DNA of 64,000 nucleotides from Alteromonas sp. IB21 (GCF_016405965.1 NZ_JAEFCD010000001.1:194431-258430), one strand, 5' to 3'; shown: positions 43,961-52,789, counted from the first letter of the stretch. A program made the numbers and translations. Notes: generated by a model not told the origin, from the sequence alone.

Positions 43961-44251
43961 ATGAAGCTAGATGACGACATTCATAATTATTATGAACACC
44001 TAGTATTAGAACGAATTACCAAGTTAGGATTGGACGCAACAAAGAGCCCTGACTACTTAGCCGACTTGTGTTGTTTGGCGTTGAATCAAGTTCCACCTCG
44101 TTATATTCGATATGAGGTAGATATGGCTTTTTATTTACCCCAAAGCGAGCGTAATCAAATGGAAATGAACGTGGAGCACGCCATTAGTAAAGCACTGAAA
44201 TACCTGGATGAAACAGAGAAGAATAAGAAAAGCGAAAGAACTGAAGAATAG
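43961..44251 (+). CDS. ComFB family protein
   Basis: A 96-residue protein of the late competence development ComFB family. The family pattern is clear in DDIHNYYEHLVLERITKLGL, DYLADLCCLALNQVPPRYIRYEVDM and FYLPQSERNQMEMNVEHAISKAL. The CCLALNQLPPRY-like core and its conserved Cys pair are typical. Proteins with this domain have been linked to cyclic nucleotide sensing in cyanobacteria; in proteobacteria the role is unknown. It is a single gene that ends nine bases from the 3' end of the convergent SRP RNA. Confidence 0.85.
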   Translation: MKLDDDIHNYYEHLVLERITKLGLDATKSPDYLADLCCLALNQVPPRYIRYEVDMAFYLPQSERNQMEMNVEHAISKALKYLDETEKNKKSERTEE

Positions 44252-44259
44252 AAGAATTT

Positions 44260-44371
44260 GGGTGGCAGGCCTCCAGCCACATCCCGGCACATGAGTCGTC
44301 TGCTGCGGCTGCTCCCTTCCAGGCCTGACCGAGTTCACAGAGTATCATTGCGGGAGGACCAAAAGCCCACC
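44260..44371 (-). ncRNA. ffs: Signal recognition particle 4.5S RNA
   Basis: On the minus strand the diagnostic core of bacterial small SRP RNA is plain: GGTCAGGCCTGGAAGGGAGC, AGCCGCAGCAGACGA and TGTGCCGGGATGTGGCTGG. The ends GGTGGGC and GCCACCC pair to close the long hairpin. With Ffh it targets membrane proteins to the translocon. The exact 5' end is estimated. Confidence 0.95.
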
Positions 44372-44450
44372 ATAGAAAATCGCATTCAGTGCAGAGCCAT
44401 TCGCCCCTGCTTGAGTGCGGGGCGCATTATGACTACTTGGCCGAGAGTTT

Positions 44451-45509
44451 TCAACCCTTTATGGTAAATCTCTCTTCTGCGATAACATTTGCTACGCGAT
44501 TCGTTGCTGCGCCGTCCTGCTCTGCACGTTCATAAATTTCTTTCAGCGTATCGCCAATTCGCTCTATGTGCGCGCGCAGCGCTTCATTAGAACTTGTTTC
44601 CATTCGTTGATGAAAAATATCAATAACGCCACCTGCGTTAATAACATAGTCAGGCGCGTATAGAATACCGCGCTGCTGCAGTAGTTCTCCCATGTCTTCA
44701 CGGGCAAGTTGATTATTCGCAGCACCGGCAATGACTTTTGCCTTTATTGTCGGTAACGTTTGATCGTTGATCGCAGCGCCCAATGCACACGGTGCGAGCA
44801 CATCAACATCTAGGCTTAATATCTCTTCCGGCGCCACGGCTGTCGCACCAAACTCTGCAACTGCTTTTTCCACACCTTCTGGATAAATGTCAGCAACATA
44901 GAGTTTTGCACCGTGCTCGTGCAGATGTTTCGCCAAACGGTAGCCCACATGGCCCATGCCCTGTATTGCCACGCTCACACCATCCAAGCTGCGCTTCAAA
45001 CCGTAATCTACCGTCGCTTTTAACCCAACAAATACCCCGTAAGCAGTAGAGGGCGCAGGATTTCCATCAGGCACTTCGCCTGAGTAATGATATTTTGCAT
45101 TAACGCCAGCGATAAAATCAGATTCAGTCGCCATTGTTTGTAAATCAGTTACCGATATACCCGAATCTTCAGCCGTAAAGTATTTACCCCCCAACGACTC
45201 TACAAACTTACCCATGGCTTTCATCATTTCTGGCGTTTTGGCTTTTCGAGGGTCGCCAATAATGACAGATTTGCCACCACCAAGTTCAAGGTTAGCCATG
45301 GCCGCTTTATAGGTCATGCCTTTAGATAATCTCAACACATCAGTTAAAGCCTCACTACTATTTACGTAGGGCCACATACGACAACCACCGAGCGCTGGCC
45401 CCAAGTTGGTGTTGTGCACAGCAATAATGGCACTCAAGCCCGCTTTTTCATCGTGATAGAACGCAACATGTTCGTGATTATCGAACTCTGGGTGATCAAA
45501 AACTGACAT
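44451..45509 (-). CDS. Leucine dehydrogenase (Glu/Leu/Phe/Val dehydrogenase family)
   Basis: A 352-residue NAD-dependent amino acid dehydrogenase, close to the length of Bacillus leucine dehydrogenase. NLGPALGGCRMWPY near residue 35 binds substrate, LELGGGKSVIIGDP carries the catalytic Lys (about residue 80), and the Rossmann site is VAIQGMGHVGYRLAKHL near residue 178. It deaminates branched-chain amino acids to 2-oxo acids. It is divergent from an Lrp-type regulator gene 300 bases away, which is likely to control it. A phenylalanine or valine dehydrogenase activity cannot be excluded by eye. Confidence 0.9.
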   Translation of the reverse strand: MSVFDHPEFDNHEHVAFYHDEKAGLSAIIAVHNTNLGPALGGCRMWPYVNSSEALTDVLRLSKGMTYKAAMANLELGGGKSVIIGDPRKAKTPEMMKAMGKFVESLGGKYFTAEDSGISVTDLQTMATESDFIAGVNAKYHYSGEVPDGNPAPSTAYGVFVGLKATVDYGLKRSLDGVSVAIQGMGHVGYRLAKHLHEHGAKLYVADIYPEGVEKAVAEFGATAVAPEEILSLDVDVLAPCALGAAINDQTLPTIKAKVIAGAANNQLAREDMGELLQQRGILYAPDYVINAGGVIDIFHQRMETSSNEALRAHIERIGDTLKEIYERAEQDGAATNRVANVIAEERFTIKG

Positions 45510-45746
45510 ATATTCCCTATTAAAACCGTGATGAATTGAAACCTACCCAATATGCTGCTGTCACGAAAAGTACACGCTTCCAGATTGGGCTGATATGAGA
45601 GTCTGATGATATTTTGCGTTACACTTACCGGCCACGCGAGGATCATCAACATTTTGCAAAGTGTATCCGATAATTCAGAGGACAGGCCTTGCAAAGTTTG
45701 TTAATGAAATTTACAAACTGAAACGCAATAGAATTGAATACAATTT

Positions 45747-45786
45747 TTCTAGGATGGCTATCCTAGAATTTTTTTTGATATATAAT
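45747..45786 (+). promoter_or_regulatory. Palindrome and -10 element before the Lrp-type gene
   Basis: TTCTAGGAT, GGCT, ATCCTAGAA (45747-45768) is a perfect nine-pair inverted repeat followed by eight T and then TATAAT at 45781-45786. It may be the binding site for the regulator itself, or a terminator-like hairpin; its place right upstream of a -10 box favours an operator. Confidence 0.55.
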
Positions 45787-45817
45787 AAACATCATAAAAA
45801 CGATGGAAACAGTGTTA

Positions 45818-46285
45818 ATGAAATTGGATAAATTTGACCGTGAGATTTTACGCGTTCTTCAACAAGACGCCACGGTGTCAATGGCTGACTTGAGCCAACG
45901 TGTAGGCTTGTCTCATACTCCATGTTGGAGGCGGGTAAAACGAATGGAAGCTGATGGCATTATTCTCGGCAAAGTCACCCTTCTTAACAGTAAAAAGCTT
46001 AACTTGGGTGTGTCGGTTTTTATTTATGTGACGCTAAAAAACCACGACGGTGACTCGTTGACCGATTTCGAAAATGCCGTGCAAAATATTGACGAAATTG
46101 TGGAGTGTCACACCACCAGCGGAGAGAAGGATTACTTGTTAAAAGTCATCGTGGAAAGTATCGAGGAATATGAGTTTTTACTGAAGACAAAATTGACACA
46201 CCTTCCTTTGGTAGACCATATCAGCTCTACATTTGCACTGAAGCAGGTTAAAAATACTACCGAGCTACCAATCAAACGCCAGTAA
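45818..46285 (+). CDS. Lrp/AsnC family regulator
   Basis: A regulator of 155 residues from the ATG at 45818 (MKLDKFDREILRVLQQ, which aligns with the family start); an ATG five codons upstream is also open and neither has a strong ribosome site. The helix-turn-helix is TVSMADLSQRVGLSHTPCWR with the Lrp-typical RVKRMEADGII after it, and the C-terminal RAM ligand domain runs to the end (VECHTTSGEKDYLLKVIV). Proteins of this type sense amino acids such as leucine and often act on a divergent dehydrogenase gene (as BkdR), here the leucine dehydrogenase at 44451. Confidence 0.9.
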   Translation: MKLDKFDREILRVLQQDATVSMADLSQRVGLSHTPCWRRVKRMEADGIILGKVTLLNSKKLNLGVSVFIYVTLKNHDGDSLTDFENAVQNIDEIVECHTTSGEKDYLLKVIVESIEEYEFLLKTKLTHLPLVDHISSTFALKQVKNTTELPIKRQ

Positions 46286-46296
46286 TCATAATTATA

Positions 46297-46326
46297 GGGT
46301 CAGAGTACATTAGTACTCTGACTCCA
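46297..46326. repeat. REP-like inverted repeat between convergent genes
   Basis: GGGTCAGAGTAC, ATTA loop, GTACTCTGACTCC: a perfect ten-pair stem (46299-46322) with no T run. It sits in the 45-base gap between the Lrp-type and maiA stops. The motif resembles REP units seen in marine gammaproteobacteria; a terminator role is also possible. Confidence 0.5.
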
Positions 46327-46330
46327 CTAT

Positions 46331-46984
46331 CTAAATCGCGTCGATTTGACTCTCAGGCTTAGCCAATTCAAATTCCCTCAACTCGTTACAGTTTTTTACT
46401 ATTTTGCTAATCAGAGGATAGCGATTCATATCTACATTGAACCGCTGCGCATTGTAAACCTGCGGTACTAAACAAATATCAGCAAGCGTCACATCAAAAT
46501 CAAAGCAATACTTACCAGCTTGGGTCTGAAGTCGTTTTTCAATCCCGTCAAAACCCTGTGTTATCCAATGGGCCGCCCATCTAGCAACATCCTCTTGTGT
46601 TGCCTCAAAGCTTCCTTTTAGAGCGTTTAATACGCGAAGGTTTCCTATCGGCTGAATGTCACAGGCTATATCCTGCGCTAACGCCCTTACCCTTGCTCTC
46701 TCTGTTCGGTGTTCTGGGATAAGTTGATACCCACTTTCGTATCTCTCATCAAGATATTCGATGATAGATAGCGACTGATTCAAAATGATATCTTCATCTT
46801 CGTCAACAAAGGTGGGGACTAAGTGTGCGGGATTAAGGCGGCTATACTCGCTGCTGTGCTGCTCGCCACCATTGTTTACAAGATGTATTGGCACATACTC
46901 GTATTCAACGCCTTTTAAATTAAGCGCAATGCGCACGCGGTAAGACGCCGTTGAACGCCAATAGCCGTACAGTTTTATACTCAT
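46331..46984 (-). CDS. maiA: Maleylacetoacetate isomerase
   Basis: A 217-residue glutathione S-transferase-fold enzyme of the zeta class. The glutathione site is at the N-terminus, LYGYWRSTASYRVRIALNLK (the SSCSWRVRIAL motif as STASYRV), followed by LVPTFVDEDEDIILNQSLSI and IEYLDERY. It isomerises maleylacetoacetate to fumarylacetoacetate in the homogentisate pathway of tyrosine breakdown, with glutathione. Start at 46984 with AGGTG 11 bases upstream. It follows the hydrolase gene at 47195 on the same strand, as expected for sequential steps, with about 210 bases between. Confidence 0.94.
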   Translation of the reverse strand: MSIKLYGYWRSTASYRVRIALNLKGVEYEYVPIHLVNNGGEQHSSEYSRLNPAHLVPTFVDEDEDIILNQSLSIIEYLDERYESGYQLIPEHRTERARVRALAQDIACDIQPIGNLRVLNALKGSFEATQEDVARWAAHWITQGFDGIEKRLQTQAGKYCFDFDVTLADICLVPQVYNAQRFNVDMNRYPLISKIVKNCNELREFELAKPESQIDAI

Positions 46985-47194
46985 GAATAATAACACCTGT
47001 CATTAATTACACTGTAATAATAGTGCTTGAGACAACGTTACGCCTGTCTAATAAAACGCATCATTGTCTGCGCATGGTTTACGAAGTTGCCGTGAGGTAA
47101 CAATAAACCGACAGTTTTAATAAGAACCTTACGAAAAACTGCCTCAGTTAAAAATAAAGACTTGATGGCACTGAGGCATTTTTCCCATGTTCAA

Positions 47195-48205
47195 TTAGTT
47201 AAGTGGTTTTACCTGCTGCTCGATAGCACCAAATACCGAGTTACCTTCTTTATCCAACATTTCTATACGAATGCGATCGCCAAATTGCATGAAGGGTGTA
47301 GATGGCTTCCCGTCTCTGATTGTTTCAATCATACGTACTTCAGCAATACACGAATATCCCACACCGCCTTCAGCGATGGCCGAGCCATGATCAGTGCCTT
47401 GTTTATTCGACACAGTACCTGAACCAATTATGGCTCCCGCACCTAAATTCCTACTCTTAGCTGCATGTGCTACAAGTTGACCAAAATCAAAAGTCATATC
47501 TTGCCCCGCTTCAGGTTTTCCAAATAACTCCCCGTTATAGGTAGAGCGTAAGGGTAAATGCACTTTACTCTCTTTCCACGCATCGCCTAATTCATCTGGG
47601 GTTACGGCAACGGGTGAAAAACTCGATGCAGGCTTCGACTGAAAGAAGCCAAAACCTTTAGCTAACTCGCCAGGAATTAAACCTCTGAGCGACACATCGT
47701 TAACTAACATGATAAGACGAATGCGTTCTGAGGCTTGTTCAGGCGTGCAGGCCATAGGCACATCGTCAGTGACCACTGCAACTTCACCTTCAAAATCTAT
47801 TCCCCAATCATCGCTAGGTAAGATAATGTCATCTTTTGGCCCAATAAAATCATCTGAACCCCCTTGATACATTAACGGGTCCGTCCAGAAACTTTCCGGC
47901 ATTTCTGCGTTACGCGCCTTTCTTACTAGCTCTACGTGGTTAACATACGCGCTTCCGTCTGCCCACTGATAGGCTCTTGGCAGTGGTGACTCACAGCGAG
48001 ACTCATCAAACGGTACGCTGTCACAGCTATTATCGTTAAGTGCTTGGTACTTCATTTGTAGCTGAGGCGCTATTTCCTTCCAGTTATCCAAAGCATCTTG
48101 CATTGTCATTGCAATGTCTTGCGCGCTGCACGCTCGAGAAAGATCCTTTGACACCACCATAAGGCAGCCGTCGCGTGTTTCATTTTTATAGGTGGCTAGT
48201 TTCAT
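47195..48205 (-). CDS. Fumarylacetoacetate hydrolase family protein
   Basis: A 336-residue FAH-family hydrolase, a metal-dependent C-C bond hydrolase. The metal-binding DFEGEVAVVTDDVP (about residues 136-149), the LVNDVSLRGLIPGELAKGFGF stretch and LGAGAIIGSGTVSNKQGTDHG mark the family. Next to maiA and phhA it most likely cleaves fumarylacetoacetate into fumarate and acetoacetate, the last step of tyrosine catabolism. The genes for 4-hydroxyphenylpyruvate dioxygenase and homogentisate dioxygenase are not in the window. Confidence 0.9.
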   Translation of the reverse strand: MKLATYKNETRDGCLMVVSKDLSRACSAQDIAMTMQDALDNWKEIAPQLQMKYQALNDNSCDSVPFDESRCESPLPRAYQWADGSAYVNHVELVRKARNAEMPESFWTDPLMYQGGSDDFIGPKDDIILPSDDWGIDFEGEVAVVTDDVPMACTPEQASERIRLIMLVNDVSLRGLIPGELAKGFGFFQSKPASSFSPVAVTPDELGDAWKESKVHLPLRSTYNGELFGKPEAGQDMTFDFGQLVAHAAKSRNLGAGAIIGSGTVSNKQGTDHGSAIAEGGVGYSCIAEVRMIETIRDGKPSTPFMQFGDRIRIEMLDKEGNSVFGAIEQQVKPLN

Positions 48206-48570
48206 TAAAATTTCCTCGAAGATTGTCGTTCACTTGGCTTTTGCTTTTTCTTTGAGTGACTTACCCGACTGAACGGTGAGCACGATTTAAATGAGCCAAC
48301 GAGCGATTAAATTTACATAAGTATAGTTATGCCATTAGTTGATATAGATTGAGAAGCATTCAACGTACGAAGTTTTATTTGGCTGTAATAAAGGGTGTAC
48401 GCTATGAATACACGTAATACGCATATGGTCATAGCAGGCAGGCGCTGAGCAGGATGTAAATTTTTCGTAACAGGAATACGAGGTAGTCGTGAGGGTCTAC
48501 TAACAAGAGGCAGTCGCGCTCTACTCGGTGTATTATTTGAACACCAAATAAAGCGCGTCATCTATCAAAC
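48206..48570. other. Intergenic region between the FAH gene and tyrR
   Basis: About 365 bases. It carries the promoter of the hydrolase operon and the 3' end of the tyrR transcript. An inverted repeat TTATTTG, AACAC, CAAATAA lies at 48533-48551, 20 bases past the tyrR stop, and an imperfect direct repeat of GAGGNAGTCGNG starts at 48480 and 48507. A small frame at 48313-48561 does not look like a gene. Confidence 0.4.
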
Positions 48571-50127
48571 TTATAGCTTTACCGTTGCTTTGTTTATGCC
48601 GTACTCACGTAGTTTATTGGCAATAGCTGTGTGACTAAGCCCAAGTTTTTTAGCCAACTGACGGGTACTCGGATAGGAAGGATAAAGACGTTTTAACAAG
48701 TCCTTCTCAAATTTTTTCACTTCTTCGTCTAATGTACCTTCAAAGTTTTCATCAATGTAGGTCACACTCGGTGCGCAACTTGGAAGCTGGATATCTTCCT
48801 TTGTAATTTCTTTTCCGTCCAGCAGTGACAAAGCACGATACAAGGCGTTTTGTAACTGCCTTACGTTGCCAGGCCACGGATACTGCTGAAGAAAATCAAC
48901 GCATGACTTGCTTAGCTTTGCTGGGCGTCGCCCTAATTTAGTGCTGTGCTGAACGATAAAAGACTCAGCTAAGGGCACAATGTCTTGCCTGCGGTCTTTC
49001 AAAGACGGCATAACAAGACTGAGCACGTTTAGGCGATAATACAACTCTTTTCTAAATCGCCCCTCTTCTACAAGTTGACCAAGGTCGCGACATGTGGTGC
49101 AGATAAATCGAACGTCTACTTTTACCGGCTCTGAATCCCCTACTCTTCTGAATTCGCCATCTTCTAAAACTCGAAGTAACTTAGCTTGCAGCTGGGAAGA
49201 CATGTCGGCTATTTCGTCCAGTAAAAGTGTGCCACCTTTGGCCTGCTCTAACAGACCTATTTTTGCATTCGGTTGATTAAAGGCACCTGCGGCATAGCCA
49301 AACAATTCTGTCTCAGCCACACTGTCTGGTAACGAAGCGCAATTCAACGCTAAAAATGCGCCTTCGCTGCGACGGCTAGACTGATGGCAGGCGCGGGCAA
49401 TCATTTCTTTTCCCGTACCAGTTTCCCCGAAAATAAGTACCGGAGCGTCTAAGTCAGCAATTTGCTTTGCTTCATGAACCACCCGTTTCATTAGCGGTGA
49501 TTGTACAACGAACCGATCGAAGCTGTCTGTGGGCGACTGGTGAAACGCAGTAAACTGTTGCCCTAGTCGCATTTCAGATTTTAATATGACGACGGCTCCC
49601 GCCATGATCATGTTTTGATCGCCGTCAGGTACGGTAATAGGCAACATATCGGCGAGATAATCTTGCTGAATAAACTTTACTTTAGAAGACTGCGGCCCGG
49701 GAGATTTACCGTCCATCCATTTAGTAAAGTTGAAGCCCTTTACTACTTCGCCTATTTCGGTGCCTTCAATGGCGCTATAAGGTATTTCCAGCCCTGCGCA
49801 TACGGCTTCGTTGCAAAGTAGAATGTTACCTTTAGCATCGATAGAAAAAACAGGGTCAGGCAGGGTTCGTAAAATAGCGGAAAGCTGGTTCTTCTCTCGC
49901 TCTCCCGGCATGAAGAGCGTGGTCTTAACATCATCAATGCCATCTATTCGACGAATTTGGGGCATGAGGTGTTGAAAATCGGCAAACTCGATGTTAGGAA
50001 AATTTAGGAAAATTTTTCCTGCGGGATCGATTTCAATACCGCGCAAATCAATTTCTTTAGTAACGAGAATATCTAATACATCTTGTGTGATTCCAAGACG
50101 GTCCTGACAACTTATTTCTAGACGCAT
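48571..50127 (-). CDS. tyrR: TyrR-type transcriptional regulator of aromatic amino acid genes
   Basis: A 518-residue regulator with TyrR domain order: an ACT domain (1-70, MRLEISCQDRLGITQDVLDI), a PAS domain (about 75-190, LRTLPDPVFSIDAKGNILLC), an AAA+ module with Walker A FGETGTGKEMIAR (about 232-244) and Walker B GTLLLDEIADM, and a C-terminal Fis-like helix-turn-helix (STRQLAKKLGLSHTAIANKL). The GAFTGA loop needed to contact sigma-54 reads GAFNQPNA, so like E. coli TyrR it should act on sigma-70 promoters. It likely regulates phhA and the tyrosine catabolic genes, and a TyrR-box-like site precedes its own start. Confidence 0.93.
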   Translation of the reverse strand: MRLEISCQDRLGITQDVLDILVTKEIDLRGIEIDPAGKIFLNFPNIEFADFQHLMPQIRRIDGIDDVKTTLFMPGEREKNQLSAILRTLPDPVFSIDAKGNILLCNEAVCAGLEIPYSAIEGTEIGEVVKGFNFTKWMDGKSPGPQSSKVKFIQQDYLADMLPITVPDGDQNMIMAGAVVILKSEMRLGQQFTAFHQSPTDSFDRFVVQSPLMKRVVHEAKQIADLDAPVLIFGETGTGKEMIARACHQSSRRSEGAFLALNCASLPDSVAETELFGYAAGAFNQPNAKIGLLEQAKGGTLLLDEIADMSSQLQAKLLRVLEDGEFRRVGDSEPVKVDVRFICTTCRDLGQLVEEGRFRKELYYRLNVLSLVMPSLKDRRQDIVPLAESFIVQHSTKLGRRPAKLSKSCVDFLQQYPWPGNVRQLQNALYRALSLLDGKEITKEDIQLPSCAPSVTYIDENFEGTLDEEVKKFEKDLLKRLYPSYPSTRQLAKKLGLSHTAIANKLREYGINKATVKL

Positions 50128-50145
50128 AGGGTGTTATAGCTATTT

Positions 50146-50163
50146 TGTAAACATATTTGTACA
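50146..50163. promoter_or_regulatory. TyrR box-like site upstream of tyrR
   Basis: TGTAAA-CATATT-TGTACA matches the TyrR box TGTAAA-N6-TTTACA in 11 of 12 bases, 18 bases before the tyrR ATG. Its position suggests autoregulation. The other genes of the pathway show no equally clear box by eye. Confidence 0.6.
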
Positions 50164-50341
50164 GAGTATCATACTTTTACAAAAAGATAACAAGATAAAT
50201 GTTACAGAATTTCAAATTTTAAAGCACTTGGGCGCTGGCACTTCTAAGGGCAAGTAAATTCGCGTCGCTGAACGTCAGAAACAAAGACGCCGCTCGTCCG
50301 ACACGGCATCCTGTATAAAACACATTTTTTTAACAATAGTA

Positions 50342-51142
50342 CTAGCTTGCTTTCTGTTCTTTTGGAGGGAAAAGCGGGGAAAATAACCCAAGAGACTTTG
50401 CTTTTTCTACAAGTGCCATGATGTCCATTTCGGCAAGTTCAAATAAATAATCAAACTCGGGCAATACGTAGTAAAGCGGCTGCATGATATCAATGCGATA
50501 TGGTGTGCGTAGCGCATCAATTGCCGTAAGCGGGTTGCGCAGAGGCGTATCGCTGTCTAAAGCATAAATAGTCTCGCCAGGGGAAGATAAGATACCTCCA
50601 CCGTATATCTTCAATTCATCTTTTGCCCTCACTAAACCGAACTCTACGGTGAACCAGTAAAGACGTGCAAGGTATACTCTATCTTCTTTGCTCGCAGCAA
50701 GACCTAACTTTCCGTAGGTGTGTGTGAAATGCGCGAACGCAGGGTTCGTTAATAACGGGCAATGGCCAAATACCTCGTGAAAGATGTCCGGCTCCTGAAG
50801 ATAGTCAAACTCTTCCCTAGTGCGAATAAATGTTGCTACTGGAAACTGCTTGTTAGCCAGCAACCTAAAGAATTCCCCGAAATTAATCAACGCTGGAACT
50901 TCAGCGGTTTGCCAACCTGTTTGCTCCATCAGTACTTTGTTGATATCTGGTAATTGAGGAATAGCTTTTTCGTCGAGTTTTAGTAAATCAAGCCCATCTA
51001 GATACTCTTGGCACGCTCTTTCTTTCACCAAGGGAATTTGTCTGGCATAAAGTTCTGACCAGATTTGATTCTCTTCATCTGACCAATGAATAATGCCGTT
51101 GTCATCCGATTGTCTCGACTGGTATTGCGTAGCTTTTGGCAT
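50342..51142 (-). CDS. phhA: Phenylalanine 4-monooxygenase
   Basis: A 266-residue bacterial phenylalanine hydroxylase, usual length, that turns phenylalanine into tyrosine with tetrahydrobiopterin, iron and oxygen. The iron site is DIFHEVFGHCPLL (two His, about residues 119-131) and the Glu in YWFTVEFGL. RTREEFDYLQEPDIFHEVFG is typical of the family. The ATG at 51142 is preferred over a TTG five codons upstream. The pterin dehydratase gene phhB that often follows is not present. It lies next to tyrR on the same strand but about 215 bases away. Confidence 0.95.
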   Translation of the reverse strand: MPKATQYQSRQSDDNGIIHWSDEENQIWSELYARQIPLVKERACQEYLDGLDLLKLDEKAIPQLPDINKVLMEQTGWQTAEVPALINFGEFFRLLANKQFPVATFIRTREEFDYLQEPDIFHEVFGHCPLLTNPAFAHFTHTYGKLGLAASKEDRVYLARLYWFTVEFGLVRAKDELKIYGGGILSSPGETIYALDSDTPLRNPLTAIDALRTPYRIDIMQPLYYVLPEFDYLFELAEMDIMALVEKAKSLGLFSPLFPPKEQKAS

Positions 51143-51287
51143 AACTTCTTTAACCAATAAGTGATGTAAAACTTGTCTATTAGTGTAATGAAATTCCAGA
51201 CGGCGAAAAGCAGCGTGCCTAATGTGGCTTATGATTTAGCTGTAACAAGAGTTTTACAATGCAATTCGAAGGTATTGTTTTGCATAC

Positions 51288-51315
51288 TAAAAAGCCGCTT
51301 CAATGAAACGGCTTT
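51288..51315 (-). terminator. Terminator of the pspABC operon
   Basis: AAAGCCG (51291-51297) pairs with CGGCTTT (51309-51315); the minus strand continues with T residues. It lies about 33 bases past the pspC stop. Confidence 0.8.
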
Positions 51316-51347
51316 AATGCGTTTAGCTTGCTAGAATTAAGACAAGA

Positions 51348-51794
51348 TTAAAGACGACTTATCTCTTTATTAAGCTGATATTCTCGAGAGGTCACGTAGG
51401 TTTCCATCTTGCGAAGACGCACTTCAGCCTTTTCAAAACGATTACGTATATCATGAAACGCTTGTTTTGGAGGCTCTCCAGCCTGCCAGACTTTGGTCTT
51501 TACCTCTACCTTGGCACTTTTAACCTGCCCGGCATTTGGATTTGTCCACCCTTTTCCTTTTGAAAATACTGATGCTGATGCATTGCTTTTCAATCCCGCT
51601 GGCTTTTTATCAAGAATAAACCACGCCGCGATGTAGGCGACAAAAATAAAAGGGCCTGCTAGTAAGAAGAACCCGGTAACAACCAGTATTCTTACTAACC
51701 ATGTTTCAAGGCCAAAGTACTCGGCAACACCTGAACACACCCCAGCTATTCGTGCATTCTCTGGATTACGATAGAGCTGCTTACCGTTTCTCAT
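51348..51794 (-). CDS. pspC: Phage shock protein C
   Basis: A 148-residue PspC-domain membrane protein. LYRNPENARIAGVCSGVAEYFGLETWLVR is the conserved N-terminal domain, followed by one or two membrane helices (about residues 35-62) and a C-terminal coiled tail (RKMETYVTSREYQLNKEISRL). With PspB it senses inner membrane stress and releases PspF from PspA. It is four bases into the overlap with pspB and is the last gene of the operon. Longer than E. coli PspC (119). Confidence 0.95.
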   Translation of the reverse strand: MRNGKQLYRNPENARIAGVCSGVAEYFGLETWLVRILVVTGFFLLAGPFIFVAYIAAWFILDKKPAGLKSNASASVFSKGKGWTNPNAGQVKSAKVEVKTKVWQAGEPPKQAFHDIRNRFEKAEVRLRKMETYVTSREYQLNKEISRL

Positions 51795-52030
51795 GCCCTA
51801 TTCCTCCACTCGGGTGCCTCGCTGTCTAAAATTGCCTCTAGCGTCTCTATGCGTTCACTCATCTTTTCGGCTTTTTCAGCTAGATCCTGTAGAGCGGCAT
51901 GCTCTTCTTCACTTAGTCCTTGATTAACTTGCTTTTTACTGCGGTAGTGCAAAATAAGCCAAATCGGAGCAACAAATATTGAGAACACCACAAGGGGCAT
52001 AACCAACACTGCTATTGTACCTTCATCCAT
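51791..52030 (-). CDS. pspB: Phage shock protein B
   Basis: A 79-residue membrane protein. An N-terminal helix (MPLVVFSIFVAPIWLILHY, residues about 11-29) is followed by a basic stretch and a coiled coil (LSEEEHAALQDLAEKAEKMS), ending EAPEWRNRA, the typical PspB tail. The start is set at 52030 (MDEGTIAVLV), where GGAGAG lies seven bases upstream; the frame remains open for ten more codons. It works with PspC in membrane stress sensing. Confidence 0.93.
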   Translation of the reverse strand: MDEGTIAVLVMPLVVFSIFVAPIWLILHYRSKKQVNQGLSEEEHAALQDLAEKAEKMSERIETLEAILDSEAPEWRNRA

Positions 52031-52105
52031 CTCAATCTCTCCTACAAACTCTGATGTCATTACCCTCCTGTAAATTGAACACCAGGAGGGCCCACCCTAT
52101 TCTTT

Positions 52106-52789
52106 TTATTCTGATTTTTCAGTGCTTTTATTTGCACTTTTTACTTTAGCTTTAAGCGCGGCGAGTTCGTCTTCCACTTTGTCGCTTGCTTCTAGCTCAG
52201 CAAATTCATCCTGTAATGTCTTTTTCCCTAAATCATAGGCGTCTACCTGCGACTCAAGGTCATCAATTTTGCGCTCGTATTGCTCAAAGCGTCCCATTGC
52301 ATTATCTACTTTAGTGCTATCCAACGTCTTTTTCACTTCAAGACGCGAACTTGCTGTCTTCTGGCGCATGATAATCGTTTTTTGCCGACTCTTCGCATCA
52401 GCGAGCTTATCTTGAAGTTGACCAATTTCGTCCTGAAGCTTGCTGATTTGTTCATCAACAATTGCCAACTCTTTGCTCAATACCTCGGCGGCTTCGGCAG
52501 ACTTTTTCTTTTCTTGCAGTGCAGCACGTGCTAAGTCTTCCCTGTCTTTGCTCAACGCAAGCTCTGCTTTTGCTTCCCAATCGCTTGCGTCGCTTTCATA
52601 CTTTGAAATCTGATTAACGATGTCTTTTTTATTGGCCAAGGTCTTTGCAGACGCCGAACGTACCTCAACCAACGTGTCTTCCATTTCCTGAATGATTAAT
52701 CTAACCATTTTCTCAGGATCTTCCGCTTTGTCTAAAAGCGCATTAATATTTGAATTCACAATATCTGTAAAACGCGAGAAGATACCCAT
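52106..52789 (-). CDS. pspA: Phage shock protein A
   Basis: A 227-residue PspA/IM30 family protein, almost wholly helical coiled coil. MGIFSRFTDIVNSNINALLDKAEDPEKMVRLIIQEME is the conserved amphipathic start. It binds stressed inner membranes to keep the proton gradient, and when free it inhibits PspF. It is the first gene of pspABC and has AGAGG before its ATG and a sigma-54 promoter about 80 bases upstream. Confidence 0.96.
   Translation of the reverse strand: MGIFSRFTDIVNSNINALLDKAEDPEKMVRLIIQEMEDTLVEVRSASAKTLANKKDIVNQISKYESDASDWEAKAELALSKDREDLARAALQEKKKSAEAAEVLSKELAIVDEQISKLQDEIGQLQDKLADAKSRQKTIIMRQKTASSRLEVKKTLDSTKVDNAMGRFEQYERKIDDLESQVDAYDLGKKTLQDEFAELEASDKVEDELAALKAKVKSANKSTEKSE

Noticed and set aside
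48313..48561. An 82-codon frame between the FAH gene and tyrR
   Set aside because: Rich in Arg, Ser, Pro and Thr with no signal, domain or ribosome site; the region looks like plain intergenic sequence with small repeats.
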